From an uncultured Oscillospiraceae bacterium (GTDB lineage Bacteria; Bacillota_A; Clostridia; Oscillospirales; Oscillospiraceae), in assembly GCA_944387755.1 (NCBI GenBank), contig CALXGC010000031.1:1-6449 (forward strand): a DNA stretch of 6,449 nucleotides. Reading direction: 5' to 3'. The notes under the pieces are model-generated. The model worked only from the letters and a program-made list of their open reading frames with translations. It ran no database searches and was not told the origin of the DNA. The translations under genes were made by a program, and so were the position numbers. Every line of letters begins with the position of its first letter. Position 1 is the first letter of the stretch. This document shows, one piece after another, positions 1-5,186 of the stretch.

Positions 1-23
1 CGGCCGCAAGGGCCGCCCCTACG
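1..23. repeat. Edge of an intergenic GC-rich repeat
   Basis: The first bases form a small hairpin (CGGCC, loop, GGCCG) followed by CCCCTACG. Read on the minus strand this is a GTAGGGGCGGCC-type motif of the sort common between genes in Oscillospiraceae (general knowledge, not checked). It is cut by the window edge, so its real extent is unknown. Confidence 0.3.
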
Positions 24-47
24 CAAACCACGGACGCTGCATGTTCC

Positions 48-100
48 AAAGCCTTCCCCCCACCGGGGGGAAGGTGGCGCGAAGCGCCGGATGAGGGGGC
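48..100 (+). repeat. Double-hairpin intergenic repeat, copy 1
   Basis: Two hairpins lie back to back. Hairpin A pairs 52-61 with 65-74 (10 bp, 3-base loop ACC). Hairpin B pairs GGCGC (76-80) with GCGCC (84-88) around a GAA loop. They are followed by GGATGAGGGGG. The same 53-base unit recurs at 3171-3223 with only two differences, which exchange one base pair of hairpin B. Related copies lie at 3258-3307 and, inverted, at 3338-3379. It is non-coding in all frames and sits between genes, so it behaves like a REP-type or small non-autonomous element. Confidence 0.8.
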
Positions 101-110
101 GGTCGTCTGT

Positions 111-139
111 GCGGGGCGCGGCGGCCCCGCTCTTTTTTT
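111..139 (+). terminator. Rho-independent terminator of an upstream gene outside the window
   Basis: GCGGGGC (111-117) pairs perfectly with GCCCCGC (124-130) around a 6-base loop, followed by TC and seven T residues (133-139). The orientation serves a plus-strand gene left of the window. The stem is made from sequence that continues repeat copy 1 (compare CTGTGCG...GGCGCGGCGGCCC after copy 2 at 3223-3245), so the terminator appears to be built from, or fused to, repeat DNA. Confidence 0.75.
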
Positions 140-323
140 GCCCCTAAATATTACAAAAGTATTAAATGAATGTGTCAAAAATAAGGGGCGGGATAACCGG
201 CACTATCTGGGAAAAGCGACAATAAAATATTAAGATTTCTTAATTTAATCATAAAATCGTACTTTTAACGGCATGTAATTATGAATAAACTCTTAATTTT
301 CTATTAAAACTTGCGCAACAATC
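140..323. other. AT-rich non-coding 5' region
   Basis: No open frame with a ribosome binding site is seen on either strand. The segment is strikingly AT-rich against GC-rich surroundings. It carries closely spaced A/T tracts from about 220 to 310 and one palindrome, TTAAGA-TT-TCTTAA, at 230-243. It directly precedes the promoter at 324-351, so it may act as an UP element, bent DNA or a regulator-binding region for the glycosyltransferase gene. No known operator consensus was recognised. Confidence 0.45.
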
Positions 324-351
324 TTGTAATATTTCAAAACCGTGCTATGAT
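324..351 (+). promoter_or_regulatory. SigA-type extended -10 promoter of the glycosyltransferase gene
   Basis: The -35 box is TTGTAA (324-329), the spacer is 16 bases and the -10 box is TATGAT (346-351), with an extended -10 TG at 343-344. The expected start is near 358, which gives a leader of about 54 bases. The leader contains an 8-bp hairpin at 360-381 with loop 368-373, ahead of the ribosome binding site. Position and match to consensus make this the best promoter in the AT-rich block. Confidence 0.7.
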
Positions 352-411
352 AGGGCAGACCTGGCGGAACGCCCCGCCGGGCAACTCCAACGAATAGAAA
401 AGGTGAGAAAC

Positions 412-1698
412 ATGAATGTGATTCGAACGGTTGAGCTCTTCAACCTCTTCCTAGCAGTTGTGTTCACCGCGGCGTATTTTTATCAGCTGGTCTATCTGGT
501 CATCGGGCTGGTGAAGCGCCGCCGCTGGCGGCAGCCGGAGACCGCCCGCCTGCACCGCTATGCCGCCGTCATCTCCGCCCGGAACGAGGCGGGGGTCATC
601 GGAGAATTGATTCAAAGCCTAAAACAACAGAATTATCCGGCGCAGCTGCTGGACGTGTATGTAGTGGCGGACAACTGCACCGACGATACCGCCCAGACGG
701 CCCGCCGGGCGGGCGCTGTGGTCTATGAGCGCTTCAACCAGGTGAAGAAGGGCAAGGGCTATGCCCTGAACTACCTGTTCCGCACCCTGGCCAGAGAGGG
801 CCGGGACCAGTACGACGCGTACCTGATCTTCGACGCGGACAATCTGGTGGACCCCAACTTCGTCCGGGAGATGAACAAGACCTTTGACAGCGGGGACTAC
901 GGGGCCATCACCTGCTACCGCAACTCCCGGAATTTTGGGTCCAACTGGATCTCCGCCGGCTACGCCATCTGGTTCCTCCGGGAGGCCCGGTTCCTCAACT
1001 TCCCCCGTATGCTCCTGGGCACCAACTGCCACGTGTCCGGCACCGGCTTTTTGATCTCCGCGGAGGTCATCCGGGAGAACAAGGGCTGGCCCTATCACCT
1101 GCTCACCGAGGACATCGAGTTCTCCGTAAGCTGCGCCCTGAAGGGCCGGCGCATCGGCTACTGCGACAGGGCGGTGATTTACGACGAGCAGCCCACCACC
1201 TTCCGGCAGTCCTGGGACCAGCGGCTGCGGTGGTCCAAGGGCTTTTACCAGGTGGACGCCAACTACGGCCCCCGTCTGGTCCGGGGCTTTTGCCAAAAGC
1301 CCAGCCGGAAGAGCTGGTCCTGCTACGATATGTTCATGACCGTGGCCCCCGGTATGCTGCTGACCCTGCTGACCATCGCCTTCAATCTGGCGCTGTGCTT
1401 CGCCTGTCTGGGGCAGCCCGCGTACATCGTCCGCCGCATTTTGGACGTCTCCGGAAGCTTTGTGTTCTCCGCTGTGGCCAGCTTCTACCTGGGCCTGCTG
1501 GTTTACGGCCTGCTGACGGTGGCGTGCGAGTGGAAGCAGATTGCCATGCCGGCCTGGAAAAAGCTGCTGTATGTCTTTACGTTCCCCATCTTTATGTTTA
1601 CCTATATTCCCATCTCCCTGGCCGCCCTGGTCCGGAAGGTGGAGTGGAAGCCCATCTACCACACCGGCAGCCAGAAGTCCCTGGGGAAGGCCGCCTAA
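412..1698 (+). CDS. Membrane-bound family 2 glycosyltransferase (BcsA/PgaC-like, processive type)
   Basis: This 428-residue protein probably transfers sugar from a nucleotide-sugar donor to a growing polysaccharide or lipid acceptor at the cytoplasmic membrane. One membrane helix (about residues 9-33) is followed by a GT-A catalytic domain starting at YAAVISARNE (50-59). It has VVADNCTDD (84-92), the DxD metal/nucleotide motif FDADN (140-144), the TED catalytic-base motif (232-234) and QRLRW (270-274), the QxxRW signature of processive GT2 enzymes such as cellulose, hyaluronan and poly-GlcNAc synthases. At least three C-terminal helices follow (roughly 312-336, 350-372, 384-404). No PilZ domain is seen. 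The ATG at 412 is chosen over the in-frame GTG at 403 because AGGTG at 401-405 is its ribosome binding site, 6 bases upstream, and the GTG lies inside it. The gene stands alone between its own promoter and terminator, with no linked polysaccharide genes, so the product cannot be named. Family certain; substrate unknown. Confidence 0.93.
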   Translation: MNVIRTVELFNLFLAVVFTAAYFYQLVYLVIGLVKRRRWRQPETARLHRYAAVISARNEAGVIGELIQSLKQQNYPAQLLDVYVVADNCTDDTAQTARRAGAVVYERFNQVKKGKGYALNYLFRTLAREGRDQYDAYLIFDADNLVDPNFVREMNKTFDSGDYGAITCYRNSRNFGSNWISAGYAIWFLREARFLNFPRMLLGTNCHVSGTGFLISAEVIRENKGWPYHLLTEDIEFSVSCALKGRRIGYCDRAVIYDEQPTTFRQSWDQRLRWSKGFYQVDANYGPRLVRGFCQKPSRKSWSCYDMFMTVAPGMLLTLLTIAFNLALCFACLGQPAYIVRRILDVSGSFVFSAVASFYLGLLVYGLLTVACEWKQIAMPAWKKLLYVFTFPIFMFTYIPISLAALVRKVEWKPIYHTGSQKSLGKAA

Positions 1699-1715
1699 AG
1701 GCCCTCCGAAAATCC

Positions 1716-1746
1716 GCGCCCGGACAGAGAATGTCCGGGCGCTTTT
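1716..1746 (+). terminator. Rho-independent terminator of the glycosyltransferase gene
   Basis: A perfect 11-bp stem (1716-1726 with 1732-1742, GCGCCCGGACA and its complement) closes a GAGAA loop and is followed by TTTT. It begins 18 bases after the stop codon, showing that the glycosyltransferase gene ends its transcript here. Confidence 0.9.
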
Positions 1747-1757
1747 CTGCCGCCGGT

Positions 1758-1789
1758 AAAAAAACGGGGGCCGCCCATGGGGCGGCCCC
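1758..1789 (-). terminator. Rho-independent terminator of the minus-strand DUF1540 gene
   Basis: GGGGCCGCC (1767-1775) pairs with GGCGGCCCC (1781-1789). On the minus strand it is followed by CG and seven U residues (the A run at 1758-1764). It begins 15 bases past the DUF1540 stop codon. With the plus-strand terminator at 1716-1746 it forms a back-to-back pair between convergent genes. Confidence 0.9.
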
Positions 1790-1804
1790 TTGCCGGTGTG
1801 GGGA

Positions 1805-1969
1805 TTACTTGAGCTGGAACGAGGCGCACTCGGTGCCCTTGCAGCTGGTGGGGGTGCTGTCGCAGCAGCCCACGTTGATGCGGTTCAGGGAGCAGCAGTT
1901 CTGGGGCGCGTGGTAGGCGCAGCTGTCCACAGTGCAGTGAATGCTGGAGTTGCAAGTTTTCTGATCCAT
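1805..1969 (-). CDS. DUF1540 Cys-rich miniprotein
   Basis: A 54-residue protein starts at 1969 with AGGAGG (plus positions 1979-1984) 9 bases upstream. It begins MDQKTCNSSIHCTVDSCAYH and ends CKGTECASFQLK. Nine cysteines lie at residues 6, 12, 17, 25, 26, 35, 36, 43 and 48. The layout I-x-C-x4-C-x-Y, then Cys-rich centre, I-x-V-G, then C-x4-C-x-S-F near the end, is the DUF1540 pattern (PF07561), a family of small proteins common in spore-forming Firmicutes and thought to bind metal through the cysteines. The biochemical role is not established. It lies 54 bases downstream of the membrane-protein gene on the same strand. No clear promoter was found in that gap, so the two are probably co-transcribed up to the terminator at 1789-1758. 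Confidence 0.88.
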   Translation of the reverse strand: MDQKTCNSSIHCTVDSCAYHAPQNCCSLNRINVGCCDSTPTSCKGTECASFQLK

Positions 1970-2023
1970 TGTTTAAAACCTCCTCACAGTGGATGGAGGT
2001 AGTATGGACCGAAGGGCCGGGCT

Positions 2024-2872
2024 TTATTCCTCCGCGGAGCCGGCGGCGATTTCCGCCTGGGAGAGCACCTTCGGAATGAAGTTCCGGGCGAACCAGCCTC
2101 TGCCGCGGTTTTTCACATAAAAGTAGCCCACGGTGGAAAAAATCACCGCGCCGATAAAATTCACCAGCAGGTCCTCCATGGTGTCCAGCAGGCCGATGTC
2201 CAGATAGCCCCCCAGCCCCAGGGCGATCTCCTCCCCGCCGGCGACCACAATCACGTCGGTGATGTCCCGGATGACCTGGGGGCGCTGGCCGCCGGAGGGG
2301 TCCAGCATGACCGAGGAGATGGTGTTGACCACGGCGTCCTTCTGCATGTCCCCCAGGAAGAGCAGGTCCATGCCGCACTCAAAGAACTCCCACAGCACCC
2401 CCACCGTCATGGAGAAGCAGAAGGCCACAATGGCCATATACGCCGGGGAGAGGGACAGGGAGACGCGGTCGTGGCGGTTGAGCAGGTCCACCAGAGAAAA
2501 GCCGATGGCGGCGCACAGAAAGCCGTTGAGGGTGTGGAGCATGGTGTCCCAGTAGGGGAAAATGGTGTAGTAGGTCTGCACCTCCCCCAAAATCCAGGCG
2601 GAGAAGATAAACAGCAGAATCACAATCTCCAGCACGTTGGGCAGGTCAATCTGAAGCCGCCGCTCCAGCACCGTGGGCATCAGGAACAGAAACAGAGAGA
2701 GCAGGCAGAAAAACACGTTCTCAAAGTTCCCGTTGAAGAACTGCGCCACCAGGGTAATCAGCACCAGCACCCGCAGCACCAGATAGACCGTGGTGACAAC
2801 CCCCTTCCGGTGCAGCGTGCGGTAGGCGGAGAGCAAGGCTCTCTGCCGTTTGTTGGAAGCTTGCTTGCGCAT
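2024..2872 (-). CDS. YjdF/DUF2238-like integral membrane protein
   Basis: The 282-residue protein has a basic N-terminus (MRKQASNKRQR) and about six hydrophobic segments: roughly residues 25-46, 53-69, 80-97, 112-131, 144-164 and 228-252. Conserved-looking polar residues sit inside the membrane part: D109-x3-H113 with N116-G117, W161-E162-x2-E165, and D230-x2-E233-D234-x3-N238 followed by IGA. This D-x3-H / WE-x2-E / D...IGA layout resembles the YjdF/DUF2238 group of predicted membrane proteins, whose function is unknown; the assignment is from pattern memory and is tentative. The start at 2872 is preferred because AAGGAG (plus positions 2880-2885) lies 7 bases upstream. The frame stays open to 3259, but that extension runs through the divergent gene and repeat DNA and has no protein-like character. 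The divergent partner at 2954 starts 81 bases away. Confidence 0.82.
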   Translation of the reverse strand: MRKQASNKRQRALLSAYRTLHRKGVVTTVYLVLRVLVLITLVAQFFNGNFENVFFCLLSLFLFLMPTVLERRLQIDLPNVLEIVILLFIFSAWILGEVQTYYTIFPYWDTMLHTLNGFLCAAIGFSLVDLLNRHDRVSLSLSPAYMAIVAFCFSMTVGVLWEFFECGMDLLFLGDMQKDAVVNTISSVMLDPSGGQRPQVIRDITDVIVVAGGEEIALGLGGYLDIGLLDTMEDLLVNFIGAVIFSTVGYFYVKNRGRGWFARNFIPKVLSQAEIAAGSAEE

Positions 2873-2953
2873 AGGCGTTCTCCTTTTCCGGCAAAACAGA
2901 AGGGACAAAACAACCCTCCGGGGACATAGAATGCTCCGGGAGGTGAACATAGT

Positions 2954-3166
2954 ATGGATCTGCGGCAAAATCAAATTACAGTGGGAGAGCTGCTTCAAAA
3001 TCCCAGGTCCCGCGCCGTGTTTCAGCGCCGGTTCGGAAAATGGATGAAGCACCCCATGGTGCAGGCGGCGCATTCCCTCACACTGGGCCAGCTTGCGGAG
3101 ATGGCGGCGGTCTACCTGCCCCGAAAGACCATTGAGGAGACCATTCAGGAGCTGAAAAACCTGTAG
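2954..3166 (+). CDS. Small helical protein of unknown function, 70 residues
   Basis: The start is well supported: GGGAGGTGA (2938-2946) lies 7 bases before the ATG. The protein reads like a compact helical bundle: ITVGELLQNP (8-17), a basic stretch with a buried-type motif KHPMVQAA (32-39), SLTLGQLAEM (41-50), and a C-terminal helix beginning around IEETI (60-64). There are no cysteines, signal peptide or membrane segment. The order GELLxxP..., HPM, then a TLxQLA helix recalls short modules found on the ends of some Firmicute secreted and carbohydrate-active proteins, but this is a memory-level resemblance and not an assignment. It is divergent from the membrane-protein gene and is followed at once by repeat DNA; no U-tract terminator was seen after it. 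Confidence 0.75.
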   Translation: MDLRQNQITVGELLQNPRSRAVFQRRFGKWMKHPMVQAAHSLTLGQLAEMAAVYLPRKTIEETIQELKNL

Positions 3167-3170
3167 GGAA

Positions 3171-3223
3171 AAAGCCTTCCCCCCACCGGGGGGAAGGTGG
3201 CCCGAAGGGCCGGATGAGGGGGC
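3171..3223 (+). repeat. Double-hairpin intergenic repeat, copy 2
   Basis: Hairpin A pairs 3175-3184 with 3188-3197 and is identical to copy 1. Hairpin B pairs GGCCC (3199-3203) with GGGCC (3207-3211) around GAA. Across 53 bases it differs from copy 1 only at 3202 and 3208, which pair with each other. It begins 5 bases after the stop codon of the small gene and could act as a 3' stabiliser, although it lacks a U tract. Confidence 0.85.
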
Positions 3224-3257
3224 TGTGCGTGAGGCGCGGCGGCCCGGCGCGCCCGCC
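3224..3257 (+). repeat. GC-rich linker repeat, copy 1
   Basis: This block, with core GGCGCGGCGGCCCGGCGCGC, links double-hairpin copies 2 and 3. It recurs at 3386-3427 and, diverged, at 6269-6307, each time followed by an (A)AGCCT-CCCC stretch. Its start also matches the sequence after copy 1 at 108-128. The constant order linker then hairpins suggests one composite repeat unit. Confidence 0.65.
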
Positions 3258-3307
3258 AAAGCCTTCCCCCCTTGGGGGAGGCGCCGGGCGAAGCGAGGCG
3301 GAAGGGG
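3258..3307 (+). repeat. Double-hairpin intergenic repeat, copy 3 (diverged)
   Basis: Hairpin A is CCTTCCCC (3262-3269) with GGGGGAGG (3274-3281), 8 bp with one G-U pair. Hairpin B keeps the GAA loop (3290-3292), but the stem 3283-3289 / 3293-3299 carries two mismatches, and the downstream element is GGAAGGGG rather than GGATGAGGGGG. It looks like an older or decayed member of the family. Confidence 0.6.
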
Positions 3308-3337
3308 TTAACCCGGCGGACGTATGCGTGGACCGCA

Positions 3338-3379
3338 ATCCCCCGCCGCCTTCGGCGGCACCCCCTTTCAAAAGGGGGC
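3338..3379 (-). repeat. Double-hairpin intergenic repeat, inverted copy 4
   Basis: Read on the minus strand, the order is the same as in the direct copies: hairpin A (CCCCCTTT/AAAGGGGG, plus positions 3361-3368 and 3371-3378), a short TG linker, hairpin B with a GAA loop (GCCGCC/GGCGGC, plus positions 3345-3350 and 3354-3359), then a G run ending in GAT. The stem sequences differ from copies 1-3 while the architecture is kept. Confidence 0.65.
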
Positions 3380-3385
3380 AAATGA

Positions 3386-3435
3386 CGGACGTGTGTGGGG
3401 CGCGGCGGCCCGGCGCGCCCGCCAGGGCCTCCCCC
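3386..3435 (+). repeat. GC-rich linker repeat, copy 2, with a cut-off hairpin start
   Basis: CGGACGTGTGTGGGG followed by the GGCGGCCCGGCGCGCCCGCC core matches 6269-6307 with few changes and 3224-3257 over the core. It ends in GGGCCTCCCCC, the beginning of a hairpin A, and is then interrupted at the 3' end of the SseB gene. A 6-bp palindrome, CCTGAA-AAA-TTCAGG at 3434-3448, spans this junction and the SseB stop codon. It has no U tract on the minus strand. Confidence 0.6.
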
Positions 3436-3443
3436 TGAAAAAT

Positions 3444-4256
3444 TCAGGACTCCCGGTGGAAGAAGGGTTCGGCGTCCTCGGTAGCGGCCCGGGCGAAGCT
3501 GGTGCCGTAGGGAATCATATCCACGGGCAGGTCGCCGAAGTGGGGGCGGGCGGCCTGAGCGATGGCCTCAAAGACCTCGTTCTGGACGCCGGTGTGGTCC
3601 ACCACGATAATCAGGCTGGGGGTGCCGTCGGGCCGGATCATCTGCCGCAGCCAGAGGGTGCGGATGTCGGCGCGCTGCCGGGCCATTTCGCGCACGGCGT
3701 CCAGCATGGCCTGGGGGACCTGGTCGGGGTCGCCCACCATGACCTGGGTGTCTTTTTCGATGGTCTCCTGGGTGAAGGCGGGCTGGTTTTGGGCCCGCTG
3801 GGCCATGGCCTGCTTCTGCCGGGCCAGGTTTTCCACGCTCTTGCGGTCCAGGGTCAGGCTGAGGCCCATGGGGTTGATGACAAAGCCGCAGGCCCGCTCG
3901 TTGCGCCGGACCAGGGAGACGTAGTTGTCAAAGCGCAGGGCCATGGTCTGCTGGGGCTTCTGGCCGCAGAACTTGCGCAGCTCGTCCGCGTCGGTGAAGG
4001 CGGGGAAGAAGGGGCGTCCGTCCTTGGTGGTAATCAGCTGGAACTGGATGGACGCCTGCTTAGGGCCGGAGGCGTTCTGCTGGGGGGCGGGCGTCACCAC
4101 CACCGGGGAGAGGAAGACAGAGCGGTTGAGCACCAGCTCCAGCACGCGGCCCTGATTGGCCGGGGTGTTCTCCTGGTGCAGGGCCTTCAGGGCCTCCAAC
4201 AGCTCAGGGTTTGTGACGGGCTTCTGGGCTTCCGGCATATGCTTTTTGTCAGACAT
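3444..4256 (-). CDS. SseB-family protein
   Basis: The 270-residue soluble protein matches the two-domain SseB layout. The N-terminal SseB domain (about residues 16-130) has the opening helix PELLEALKALHQEN, a strand leading into RSVFLSPVVV, the stretch TTKDGRPFFPAFTDADELRKF, and ACGFVINPMGLSLTLDRKSV at its end. A Gln-rich linker (about 135-160) follows. The C-terminal domain (about 163-266) has VMVGDPDQVPQAMLDAV, IRTLWLRQMI and SLIIVVDHTG. SseB was named for enhanced serine sensitivity when overproduced in E. coli; its molecular job is unclear and the domains appear widely in Firmicutes and Actinobacteria. The start at 4256 is set by AGGAGG (plus positions 4266-4271) 9 bases upstream, although the frame stays open to 4403. 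It is divergent from sfsA. Its 3' end abuts repeat DNA and no standard terminator is seen. Confidence 0.87.
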   Translation of the reverse strand: MSDKKHMPEAQKPVTNPELLEALKALHQENTPANQGRVLELVLNRSVFLSPVVVTPAPQQNASGPKQASIQFQLITTKDGRPFFPAFTDADELRKFCGQKPQQTMALRFDNYVSLVRRNERACGFVINPMGLSLTLDRKSVENLARQKQAMAQRAQNQPAFTQETIEKDTQVMVGDPDQVPQAMLDAVREMARQRADIRTLWLRQMIRPDGTPSLIIVVDHTGVQNEVFEAIAQAARPHFGDLPVDMIPYGTSFARAATEDAEPFFHRES

Positions 4257-4320
4257 AGATAAGGGCCTCCTATATTGTGATGTGAAATATTGCAATCCGG
4301 CGGACCGGCGCACAGGCGGA

Positions 4321-4338
4321 GGGAGGCGCTTGCCTCCC
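4321..4338. promoter_or_regulatory. Hairpin between the SseB gene and sfsA
   Basis: GGGAGGC (4321-4327) pairs perfectly with GCCTCCC (4332-4338) around GCTT. It overlaps the -35 box proposed for sfsA and would fall in the 5' leader of the SseB transcript if that starts near 4367. It could be an operator or an RNA leader hairpin; nothing more specific can be said. Confidence 0.35.
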
Positions 4339-4358
4339 GGCCGGACCTGGAGTATACT
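4330..4358 (+). promoter_or_regulatory. Promoter of sfsA
   Basis: The -35 box TTGCCT (4330-4335), a 17-base spacer and the -10 box TATACT (4353-4358) predict a start near 4365 and a leader of about 40 bases before the sfsA ATG. The -10 sits in the palindrome AGTATACT. Confidence 0.65.
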
Positions 4359-4373
4359 GAGACGGCAATATAT

Positions 4374-4403
4374 ATCATACCAGAAAAGGCCGGAGGAACA
4401 CAA
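4374..4403 (-). promoter_or_regulatory. Candidate promoter of the SseB gene
   Basis: On the minus strand TTGTGT (plus 4398-4403), an 18-base spacer and TATGAT (plus 4374-4379), with an extended-type TG before the -10, predict a start near 4367. The -35 overlaps the sfsA ribosome binding region, so the two promoters face each other. Weaker than the sfsA promoter. Confidence 0.45.
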
Positions 4404-4404
4404 G

Positions 4405-5133
4405 ATGCAGTATCAGAAAATCCAACCAGCGGTTTTTCGCGCCCGGCCCAACCGGTTTATCGCCCAGGTGGAGCTGGAGGGGCGGGAGACGGTCTGTCAT
4501 GTGAAGAACACCGGCCGCTGCCGGGAGCTGCTGACGCCGGGCGCGCTGGTCTATCTGGCGGAGAGCGCAAATCCCAGCCGGAAGACGAGATATGACCTGG
4601 TGGCGGTGCGGAAGGGGGCGCGCCTGATCAACATGGACGCTCAGGCCCCCAACCAGGTGTTCCGGGAGTGGGCCCGGGGGGGAAATTTTGTTCCGGACCT
4701 GACGCTGCTGCGCCCGGAGCAGGTCTTTGGAAGCTCCCGGTTCGACTTTTACTGGGAGGCGCCGGGCCGGAGGGGCTTTGTGGAGGTGAAGGGGGTTACG
4801 CTGGAGGAGGACGGCGTGGTCCGCTTCCCCGACGCTCCCACCCAGCGGGGAGTCAAGCACCTGGAGGAGCTGGCCGCCGCCCGCGCCGCCGGCTATGAGG
4901 CGGCGGTGTGCTTTGTGGTGCAGATGGCGGACGTGGACCGGTTCGAGCCCAACGACAGCACCCACCCCGCCTTCGGCGCGGCGCTGCGCCGGGCGGCGGA
5001 GGCGGGGGTGCAGGTTCTGGCCCGGCAGTGCGCCGTGGCGCCGGACCGCCTGGAGCTGGCCGGGCCGGTGGAGGTGCGCCTGACGGCGGGGGAACAAATT
5101 GGGGATGGCGCTTTTGCCTCCGGTGGGGTATAA
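4405..5133 (+). CDS. sfsA: SfsA, sugar fermentation stimulation protein homolog
   Basis: The 242-residue protein is a full-length SfsA. The N-terminal OB-like part has RPNRFIAQVEL (14-24) and CHVKNTGRCREL (31-42), the family hallmark HxxNTGRxxEL. The C-terminal part has the nuclease-like PD-(D/E)xK arrangement SRFDFYW (D114), then FVEVKGVTLEE (E127, K129), followed by FPDAPTQRGVKHLEEL. The late motif RFEPNDSTHPAFGAAL is also typical. E. coli SfsA was found as a DNA-binding factor that raises maltose-gene expression under certain mutant conditions; the fold suggests nucleic-acid cleavage or binding, but the true role is unsettled. GGAGG at 4392-4396, 8 bases upstream, fixes the ATG at 4405, although the frame is open further upstream. 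The nucleotidyltransferase gene begins 53 bases downstream on the same strand, probably in one transcript. Confidence 0.95.
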   Translation: MQYQKIQPAVFRARPNRFIAQVELEGRETVCHVKNTGRCRELLTPGALVYLAESANPSRKTRYDLVAVRKGARLINMDAQAPNQVFREWARGGNFVPDLTLLRPEQVFGSSRFDFYWEAPGRRGFVEVKGVTLEEDGVVRFPDAPTQRGVKHLEELAAARAAGYEAAVCFVVQMADVDRFEPNDSTHPAFGAALRRAAEAGVQVLARQCAVAPDRLELAGPVEVRLTAGEQIGDGAFASGGV

Positions 5134-5186
5134 TGCAGAAGAAACATCCCTGGAGGGCGGGAAGCCCGTGGAAAAGAGGAAAACGC

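Noticed and set aside
619..1662. A 347-codon open frame antisense to the glycosyltransferase
   Set aside because: It lies opposite a clear GT2 gene, has Gly/Gln/His-rich composition typical of the reverse complement of GC-rich coding DNA, and has no ribosome binding site.
1230..1916. A plus-strand frame overlapping the glycosyltransferase end, both terminators and the DUF1540 gene
   Set aside because: It passes through two strong terminators and lies in a different frame from the supported genes.
1995..2120. GGAGGT followed by ATG at 2004, a 38-codon plus-strand frame
   Set aside because: Spacing of only 3 bases, antisense to the end of the membrane-protein gene, and protein-like features absent.
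2902..2932. Promoter-like GGGACA and TAGAAT ahead of the 2954 gene
   Set aside because: A 19-base spacer and weak -35; the predicted start would fall on the ribosome binding site, leaving no leader.
2873..3259. N-terminal extension of the membrane protein on the minus strand
   Set aside because: The internal ATG at 2872 has a strong binding site; the extension runs through a divergent gene and repeat DNA.
3171..3435. CRISPR array
   Set aside because: Units differ in length, sequence and orientation, are adjacent without regular unique spacers, and no cas gene is near.
3324..4262. A 312-codon plus-strand frame opposite the SseB gene
   Set aside because: It begins in repeat DNA and runs antisense to recognisable SseB domains; Gly/Leu/Val-rich shadow sequence.
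5133..5186. Earlier in-frame start of the nucleotidyltransferase at the ATG overlapping the sfsA stop
   Set aside because: It adds 18 basic residues before the first strand of the fold, where this family normally starts, and has a poorer ribosome binding site than 5187.
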